Of a stretch of DNA of 64,000 nt, positions 56,546-64,000 are shown in pieces. This DNA is from Isoetes taiwanensis. Taxonomy: Eukaryota; Streptophyta; Lycopodiopsida; Isoetales; Isoetaceae. A model generated the notes under the pieces. The model was not told the DNA's origin. It saw only the letters and a program-made list of their open reading frames with translations, and did not search any database. The DNA is taken from positions 5,112,488 to 5,176,487 of the forward strand of contig JAJEKV010000053.1 in assembly GCA_021234155.1 (NCBI GenBank), given 5' to 3'. A program made the position numbers and the translations under genes. Position 1 is the stretch's first letter. Every line of letters begins with the position of its first letter.

Positions 56546-58290
56546 TGAACGTAACATCACCGAGAGAGATATGCTAGACTTACTCTAGCTATTCTCACTC
56601 ATTTAAACTTTTTCGCCTTCCTTAGTAATCTAATGTTATCTAAGATAATCAACTCTAACCATTGGGATAACTTGAATGCTTATCTCCGTAAAGCATACCT
56701 AACCCAATATCTATCTCGTGATATAAGCATATCATTATGCTCCTTCGTAAACCTTGTCAAGTAATATTTCCCTCGCCTTGTACCTAATATTCTATTATCT
56801 TTTAATATGACATACATCCGGATGTCACAATCGACATCCTTGATATCCTCGCTAGTGTAGTATGTAATACTACTAAATCCTTCAAACATCCGGGAAACCA
56901 CTCACGCTGTTATTATGAGATATAGTAACATGTGTGCACCAACCCTAACTCTTGACTCATATATGATTCGTTGACGTAGCCCTAGATGCTTCTCCTATAT
57001 ATGCCGTGGGATTTCACACCACACCTTCTAGACTCTCTATCCTTAGGTTGCCTTTGGTCCTCACGCTCTAGTCATAAATTCCATAGGGGCACATGCCACC
57101 CCTAAGTTCCTAGTGGACATACTTGATGTCTACTATAGGAATTCTTATCTTCATTACCTATTCAGATTCATATATGTGAACTAAAAGTTCTAGTATATAC
57201 CCTATCTTTTTTTCTAGTTATGTTCCTAGTAAATGGTCCTAATACACATCTACCAACGAGTAACTACTCCTCGGGATGCACGATACCAAGTCCATAGCAC
57301 ATCCTCCTTGGCGGATGTTCGTTGGATGCCTCCCTTCTTCATATTCCGTGCTTTGGTCTCTTCAAAGTGTCCCTCCAAACTCTCTATATTTGAAACGTTG
57401 TTTTACAACAACTTTCAAAGCACCTCTTTGTCTCCCACTTGTCGTGTGGGTACATTACTTGCCTTCCTAATGTATCATTAGTTCAACGCCAACTTTCCTT
57501 CATAGAATAAGCTTCGCCAGAGCTCCAACATACATTGTAGCTTTAGACGGTTGCACCCCTTTGCTAGCAATTCTCGTCTCTTCCATTCCGGCAGCCTTAT
57601 TGAATGCTTATTCCTTCCTTCGCGGGTTCGACCTCAGCTCTCTTCACCTTGTGGGAAAACTACGTCCCACACTATTGTCCGATCTCTTATCCGGGCTACA
57701 TACCCCGGCCGCATGGCATAGGATCCGCCATTTCTTTAATTTTCACCGCATAAGGATCATGCATTTGATCAACGTTATTAAGTGTATTCACGCGCTCTAC
57801 GCGGGTCTTCTTCTTAGTCGCCTATAATCTTGCGCCTTTGTTTCACACCTCCTCAGAACATCAATCTCTTTACCAAACACAATATATGTGTAATTTTATA
57901 ATCCATAATTTATGGATCAACATCCTCATACATTATTATTCTCTACCGTTCCACCTAATCAAACCTACATTTTAAAGTGTCTTCCCTCTCAGGAGCCGGG
58001 TACTTATAATCCGGTTTCCACCTTGGCATAGTACCTCCTTAACATGGTCTATAGTAGATAATCATAAACCACTTCTCCACGGATATATATCGTATATATC
58101 GGTCTCCTTCTACATTGAATAGCAACCTAGATGATCATACATCAATCCTCGTAATTTTTAGGTCCAAAGATTTCACTTAGATACCAAACATCGTCATACC
58201 AATTTTCTCGAGTATCCATCCAAATTAGGGATATCTTAACACTCCTTATTCCCAACATTCAGCACTTCTACTTCAAGTAGGAGCCCGGGA
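56546..58290 (-). mobile_element. Retroelement block D, copy 3
   Basis: Sister of 14806-17120 and 32976-33850. The minus frame 56901-56680 contains YYTSEDIKDVDCDIRMY, conserved with copy 1, then LKDNRILGTRRGKYYL. Otherwise broken. Confidence 0.5.
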
Positions 58291-59239
58291 CCTCCTCAGT
58301 TATCATCATCTAACAGCTCGGCGGACCACGATGGTTTCGATGCCTACCGTGAACACCATAGTCGCGAATCGCCTTCGGTGATATTGGGTGACTTATTGCA
58401 TAGCCATAGCAATCACGGATAATGACCGGGCTGTACACAATTACGCTTGAATGTATACGTACCGTGACTGCACTGTGTATGTGTGATAAATTTATGAAAA
58501 TAACAATAAAATAAATAAGTAATTCAAATATAAGAATATCTCGGACGCCCGGTAAATGTACAAACATAACCAATGAATTAATATGTGTCCTCATGTGACT
58601 GTAATCTATGCTAAAGATAGAAAGTGTGATTGTGGAAACATTAAAGATAATCAGCAAGTTATTAAACACATAATCAAATATAATAGAAGGGGATAAGTAT
58701 GTATGTCTTACAACAAACTCCTAAGGGAATAACGAGACTTAGATAACGTTAACATATATAGGTCAAAATGAAATATACTGCACAATATATAATTCTATTA
58801 AAGGGTAAACTATAAATGTCGAGGCATCTAAACACTCACAATAGCAATATATGAGTTGTTAAAATTGTACCAAAATAGGAAAAAAACGAAATTGTAAAGT
58901 GAAGGGAGAATATAATACATATACACACAAAAGTTAATATGATTAGAATGACTTTCTATTAATCGCTTGAGGTTAATAACTCAGATTATAATATAACAAC
59001 AAATGGAAGTTCTTTATATCTATACCCGTCTTTAATATATAATCACACTGTATCTATAGAAAGAATGCTTTCTAACCTAGATAGAGTGTGAGCTCGTCAA
59101 CTGGGGATGAAACAAAGTGACACTTCCACAAACTTTCAATCGCTCACTTTTAACACTCTTAGCGATGATCATGATGTGCTGCCACCGCAACAACAGTAGT
59201 CCCGATGCCGAGGGCGAGATCATTTTAAGGTGGAGAGAA
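58291..59239. other. AT-rich end of the LTR element interior
   Basis: No recognised coding. The final 40 bases carry CCGATGCCGAGGGCGAGATC and the polypurine tract before the 3' LTR. Confidence 0.45.
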
Positions 59240-60941
59240 TGTGACGTTCCGGTGCATTCATATCAGATAATGATGCACGCCGTGACACGCCACTAGGACA
59301 TAAGGGGTAATTGGCTAAGTGGGCGTAACCACAATGGTTTTATTTAGCTATGTTAATAAATCCATTGTGGATAATTATAAAGTATATAGCCTAATTACCC
59401 TAATTAAGCTAAATTAGTTAATTAGTACCAACAAGGGGGGTGCCACTTGGCCCAAATCGATTGGGCAAGGCATGGTTTCCATTTTGGACACCCAAATTAG
59501 GGCTTTTGTGCCCCAATTGAATTAGGAGCAGCTGGAGATGGAGAGAGGAGCATTTGGGCTTCAAGGAGCGTGGCCCGAAATGGCCCAAGGATCGCTGGGG
59601 CGAAAGGAGCGATGAGCTTCAAGGACTGTTCTTTGAGTGCCCAAAGGAGCAAGCGGAGCCAAGGATCTGTTGCTGACCTCACCAAAATCACTAAACAACC
59701 CCTAGTCAGTTGCTTTGCTACCCTTTGTACAAAGACTATGGAAGCACCCCACTATAACGGGTCCAAATTAAACACCTGGTTGGTAGTAGCTTAGTTGTGA
59801 ATTCTAGGTAGCCTGCTGGGCACTTGTTGTGATGTTCTCATTTTGTTCTCTCTGTTTTAATGGTAGGAACTAACCCCTTGATTGTAAAGGTAAGTTCTCT
59901 TTATATTCGATTCTCGGGTTTGGTTCCTAAAAAGGATGGATTGATAGTTCTTTGTATGGCATCACTCCGAAATGGGGAAATAAGGGCGGGTAGAGACCTC
60001 TCAACTCATATACGCTAGTATGTTCCTAGATAAAACCCCTGTAATTCCCAATATTAAGTGCCTCAGGCAAGAGCCCACCGGGTCCTAGATGCTATGGTCC
60101 GCTTAGCACCGCATAAGGAACATGGTGGTGACATGAGGGGTGGGGTCTTGCACGAGCATACAAGGCTCCCGAGACTCCAAAGGGCTAGGGCCCGATGCCC
60201 GGGTCACGTGAGGGCCGGGTATGGGTCCCGACACTGGGGGTGTAGAGGTGTGATCCGTGATGGAGCACCTTTGCACTTTGAGTAGATTTAGGGTGAGTAA
60301 GTCGGGTACGGATGGGGTCGCTGATGCGCACGTATTCTCTAGCTCACCCATGGAACCACCTGCGGATTCCGAAGGGGACGCTTCCCCGACTCGCCTCATC
60401 GGACCAGCGCCATGAACCCGAGTAGGCTCAAAGGGTGATACCTTGAACCTGCGTCTCAGGAAGGCTATAGCGGCCATAGCGGAATTGACCCATCCGCAAA
60501 GTGCAATGTGGAGGGGCGGATGGAGTGGTCAACCCTAGCCGATGTTCTATGCCTAACGCCATGCCAAGACCCCCCCGCTGATCTCTTGAGGCCCACCGGC
60601 CACCGATCCCACACCGAGTCCGAGCCGGGTAGAACCCGGGATTTGGGGCTTTTCTTAGGTTTAGATGTATATTCTATGCCGTTGGTATTTGATGGATGCG
60701 CCACCCCGCGGGTGGTTATTTATATATATTTGTGCTTTGGTGCTAACCCTTGGATTCATGCTTCCGCGACGTAGGAGTCCCATTGAAGGTGGGCGAATGA
60801 CCCCTTTCAGTGTCCTTCTTTCGGGCATCATTTCATAGATGGCCCAAATAGACGCGAGGGCCCGGCCATGGTGAGATGATCGCCATGGGAGGGGAAAGTC
60901 CTCGTATGTATACTGCGGTCGATATATTCGTGAGCATCACA
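59240..60941 (+). repeat. 3' LTR
   Basis: Begins TGTGACGTTCCGGTGCATTC after the polypurine tract and ends TATATTCGTGAGCATCACA. It matches the 5' LTR throughout. Confidence 0.8.
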
Positions 60942-61598
60942 CTTTCTCGCCGCTTTGACGTGCCTCCCCATTCCTCGCGATATCTTCCACGGTGCCCCGC
61001 TCATCCTTCTTGTTTTCTTCTTCGACTTAAGTTCCTCAGGCTTCAACCCGGATGTTTCGCAAAAGATACATCATTTATTGGTACCGGGCAACCCCTAAAT
61101 TTGACAATGTCGACTATCATATAGTATACTATCCAAATGTCATTCAAGGATTTCAACAGACCGACACCGGTTCTAAGAGAATCCCAGCTTTTAGACGCCT
61201 TTTACTTCTTGTCTAATGTCTAATGTAGTGCGACCCTTTAGAAGGCAAGCTCCACATTGTGAGCCACTGTTGGCCAAATAATTAAGCAACACATCTGGAT
61301 TAGTTAGGGCACTATAATATGCATTGACTTTGTTGAACGATGAATGACCAACTCACCTCTAATGTCAGTTGATGGTTAAAGGTGTCTTGCATCATCTTCT
61401 TTCTATATTTCTGACTTTGTTTCCCATAAGAAACTTCTTGTCCACCAAAAGGTGAAAAGATGAGTATTGTATATAGACTTCCTTCAAAGATATGTTGTGG
61501 TACAGTGGATATAGAACACATGGTATGGTCCTAAAGAGCAAAGCTTTGTTCAAACCTGCAACTATCTGAATACCATTTGATATTTTAATTTGTATTAC
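60942..61598. other. Spacer 3' of the alpha/beta hydrolase exons
   Basis: The minus strand here should hold the next hydrolase exon, but no GGH-type C-terminal motif was found. Frames at 61312-61521 run on from the intron. Confidence 0.35.
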
Positions 61599-61787
61599 CT
61601 GAATGCATAACAGAGGAACCTTCACATCTTGAATAAAATTTCCACAGCTTGCACTTGCATAAAATTCCTGGAGACTCTCATAACCATGTGTTGGGGCTGA
61701 TATGAAAATATCGAAGTCACGCATAGAGGATGCTGTAAGGCCTTCGAAAATCTGACATTTTTTGTTCTTACAACCTCGAAAAAGTGC
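61599..61787 (-). CDS. Alpha/beta hydrolase exon, EMB8-like
   Basis: Exon between a CTTCAACTAG acceptor (61788) and a CATTCAG|GTAATAC donor (61598). Joined in phase to the exon at 61860, it reads ALFRGCKNKKCQIFEGL, SSMRDFDIFISAPTHGYE, LQEFYASASC and VKVPLLCIQ. This is the lid-to-strand segment of the plant alpha/beta hydrolase group that includes EMB8 (Ser-x-Arg-Asp-Phe-Asp ... Phe-Tyr ... Val-Lys-Val-Pro-Leu-Leu-Cys). The catalytic Ser, which lies upstream, and the His, which lies downstream, are not visible here, so the gene may be partial. Within the exon there is no frameshift once the intron is removed. Confidence 0.65.
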
Positions 61788-61859
61788 CTAGTTGAAGACA
61801 CACAGTTATTAAACATCACTCCATAATTCATTGACAAATTACTCTGGGGTGAGCTAAAC

Positions 61860-61930
61860 CTCATTGGTACGAAGTATCTCCACGAGGCCATTTGTTAGCT
61901 CTCTATCAAGAGTTCCAACCATTAACATAT
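61860..61930 (-). CDS. Alpha/beta hydrolase, preceding exon
   Basis: Reads MLMVGTLDRELTNGLVEILRTNE up to an ATGAG|GTTTAG donor at 61859 (intron 72 bases). LTNGLVEILRTNEA matches the family segment before the ALFRG block. Further upstream on the minus strand a stop appears in this frame at about 61980, so the exon start is uncertain or the gene is damaged. Confidence 0.5.
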
Positions 61931-62267
61931 TTGAGGGACTTCGTAAATGCATCCAAATCAAACGGATTGTTCTCTGATACTACTTCTGGAATGCATCCTC
62001 TGGACCCAACACACTTTCAAGAATTGAAAGAGCTACTGATTTCGCATCAATCCTCTGCAACATGCTTCAGCGTTGAGTTGGACAGGGATGAAAAAAGGAA
62101 GATGAGGATGAGGAGTGTCACGATTTGAGATAGACAAAACAGAGGAAAAAAATAGGGAAAAAAATCAAACAAACCTCTTTAAGAGTTCTTCAATCTGGCA
62201 ATCCAGGAATTAGGTCCACATCAAATTATAAGAAAAGCACCGCCACATCAAATTATGAAAAAAACAC

Positions 62268-62453
62268 CTGTTCATAGAGAAACTGGAGCATACCGGATGG
62301 CTTCAGTGCTAGAGGCCTCAAGTTAACTTGGCCGCCGTAGCTTGTTTTGAGCAGGGCGACGTGTTTTCCCTTCCCAATAAGGCGATGGCGGTGCAAGATA
62401 GACCCAAATTTTTCGGCCTTTGCCAACTGCCTGATGTTCATCAATTTGCCGCT
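62268..62453 (-). CDS. Possible upstream exon, same strand
   Basis: 186 bases in phase between TTTTTCTTACAG and GAACAG|GTGTTTTT. It reads SGKLMNIRQLAKAEKFGSI, then KPSGMLQFLYEQ. The frame is fully open and the splice sites are good, but the family is not recognised. It may be an N-terminal exon of the hydrolase gene or of an unrelated one. Confidence 0.35.
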
Positions 62454-62679
62454 CTGTAAGAAAAAGATTATGAAAGAGAGCAGAATCACAGACGTCGCAG
62501 TGTCGAAAGACGCCGTAGCCAACAAAAGTTTTCCATGCCGAATGCAACGTGTCAAAAAAATTGCTATCTGAAACGTGTCAAAAAATTTTATAAAGGAGTG
62601 TTGCGCACAAGATTCTGCCCTCCAATAATTATATATATTAAGATAATGACCAGTTTTAACTTGCGTTAAGGTAACTGCA

Positions 62680-63530
62680 TCTCACATCTTCTGAGAATAA
62701 CGACCATCGAGATATTGTTGCAAAAGCTCAGGATCAGAACTAGCAACCACCATGCAGTGTTCCGGTTGCACAGACCACCGGGCAAACCATGCATTACAAT
62801 TCTCTTTCCAACGTCCTTTCAAATGCTGGGGAGATTCAGACATGGCAAGCGCGAGAAGAGGATACCTATCATCATCCATGTGATGCACCTTGGGATATTG
62901 TGGAGATGGCGCTTCAGAATATTGAAGAGGCCAAAAACTTGTCCCTTGTAAAAGAATAGCATAGGGGACCGTAGTTTTTACTCCTAGGTTGTAAGTGAGA
63001 AAGGACTTTTGCACGCATTCCAAGCACTAATTTTAATGGCAGGCCCCCATACTTCAGAACCATATAGTAAAACAGGTTCTACGAAAGCCCAAAACAAGTG
63101 GGCTTTCTGTGACCAATCATGAATCTCTGCACGAAAACAATTGATTTGCATTGCATAGAGTGCTCTCCAGCCATCAGTCACATGCTTGGTAATACACTGT
63201 TCCCAAAGTGTGTTCTTACAGAACTCTACACCAAGATACTTGTAGCTATCTACAACTTCAACTTCGTGGCTATCATAATGCAAAGTTGGAACAGTATGCC
63301 GAGAAGATTGAACTACCAAAAGATGGTCTTTTGGAGATTACATGCAGGCCTGTGTTCTCATAAAAACTGTACAGAGCATGTAAATGTTGTTGCATACTAG
63401 CAATGATATGTGCCATAAGGTAAACATCATCAGTACGAGAAGAACATCCTGAATAGCATTCGCAGCTTTGGTCGTACTGCAAGCAATCATGACAAGACAC
63501 GAACAACGAGTCAAGTTCTCAACGTGCCTC
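62680..63530 (-). mobile_element. LINE-2-family fragment e (RT to C-terminus)
   Basis: Minus-strand frames in order: RTDDVYLMAHIIASMQQHL (catalytic loop, YADD-type with changes, about 63440), YENTGLHVISKRPSF, then 63319-62984 with YKYLGVEFCKNTLWEQ and VEPVLLYGSEVWGP, and 63023-62682 with KVHHMDDDRYPLLAL. All match the plus copy at 41.9-42.7 kb. Two frames suffice for 300 residues, so this is the best preserved copy. It ends before the 3' hairpin and tail, truncated at about 62680. Confidence 0.85.
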
Positions 63531-64000
63531 GACTTCTTGCTGGATTATATGGGATAAACTTCGAACCAACACTCTCCGACATCGTCCACGTTTATTTGAG
63601 CGATCCACAATGGGCCTGCGTGATGCTTGAGCAAAAAACATGTCCAAATACCATCCTATGCACTTATATGTAGCATATGCCAACTATATATTTAGACACA
63701 ATTGTGAATGCATAAAAAGACCACGTGTGAATAACGAGATGCATATGCATAGCACAATACATATACATGATCAAATGTTAGTGTTGTTTCACATGCCTTC
63801 TACACCAATATGTATCAAACCATCAGAAGCAACTAGAACTTCCCATTAGACAATAGACGCTAGTGTCTTCTTTTTAGGGTAAGGTTGATAGGACTTGCAC
63901 CCACCCACGTCTCCCACACAACTCGACCTTTGTAATGATAATATAATATGCAACACCAAGGTGGATGTATGCTATTTTGTTGCTTGTATATGTGCTTCTA
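63531..64000. other. Window end, nothing recognised
   Basis: AT-rich. A 69-codon plus frame at 63640 has no motif. Probably the upstream part of the LINE copy or unrelated spacer. Confidence 0.35.

Larger units (their letters stand above)
50821..60941 (+). mobile_element. LTR retrotransposon with nested insertions, about 10.1 kb
   Basis: Two matching LTRs (50821-52531 and 59240-60941), a primer-binding-site-like TGGTATCGTGAGCC right after the first, and a polypurine tract TAAGGTGGAGAGAA right before the second. The LTR ends are TGTGACG...ATCACA (right copy) and TGGACG...GTCACG (left copy, mutated). The interior holds SINE-like units, a gypsy pol remnant with its own polypurine tract and LTR start, and block D. 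No matching 5-base target duplication was seen (TAGCG versus CTTTC), so the pair may come from recombination between elements. All coding is dead. Confidence 0.75.

Overview
The window is nuclear DNA of a land plant. The evidence is spliced genes with GT-AG introns (an ELF4-family clock gene, an uncharacterised plant nuclear protein, remnants of an alpha/beta hydrolase and of the vitamin C enzyme GLDH) set in very dense, old retroelement debris (chromoviral Ty3/gypsy, Ty1/copia, several LINEs, tRNA-derived SINE-like units, a hAT remnant). A DUF7869-type element and another multi-copy protein family of a kind I associate with bryophytes and ferns make a seed-free vascular plant (fern or lycophyte) my best guess. 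That placement is inference.

Layout. 0-1.4 kb: a degraded minus-strand coding remnant. 1.6-7.2 kb: a plus-strand L1-type LINE with a poly(A) tail, its endonuclease split by a nested DUF7869 pseudogene (2.3-3.7 kb). 7.3-10.5 kb: LTR and gypsy pol debris with a LINE 3' end inserted. 11.2-13.2 kb: an intact five-exon minus-strand gene for a 544-residue protein. 14.1-18.0 kb: a SINE-like unit, a gypsy chromodomain, a copia RT piece, an unclassified retroelement block and an LTR piece. 18.0-26.3 kb: an unusual GC-richer array of short, intronless, mostly broken gene cassettes separated by a recurring 64-75 bp dyad element, and including a histone H3/CENH3-like pseudogene. 26.3-29.0 kb: a degraded minus-strand gene of a multi-copy family, with its flank (29.0-29.7 kb) repeated at 31.0-31.4 kb. 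31.5-33.8 kb: a tandem duplication, an LTR and the retroelement block again. 34.7-35.8 kb: an intact ELF4-like gene with a probable 5'UTR intron. 37-38 kb: a hAT remnant. 41-49 kb: at least four 3' pieces of a second LINE family (YADD-type RT, 3' hairpin, TTCTA/ATTCTC tails). 50.3 kb: a broken GLDH exon. 50.8-60.9 kb: a roughly 10 kb LTR-bounded, heavily nested retroelement. 61.6-62.5 kb: alpha/beta hydrolase exons. 62.7-63.5 kb: a minus-strand copy of the second LINE.

Only two genes look intact. The most unusual part is the 18-29.7 kb array. At least four cassettes share a TATA box 92-108 bp upstream of an ATG that opens a Met-Ala-Ser reading frame, recur about every 0.9 kb, and end near the same GATCAC...GTGTGATC dyad. 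Together with the H3-like sequence this suggests a decayed compact multi-gene element (integrated large DNA virus or giant transposon), although a locally amplified host gene family is not excluded.
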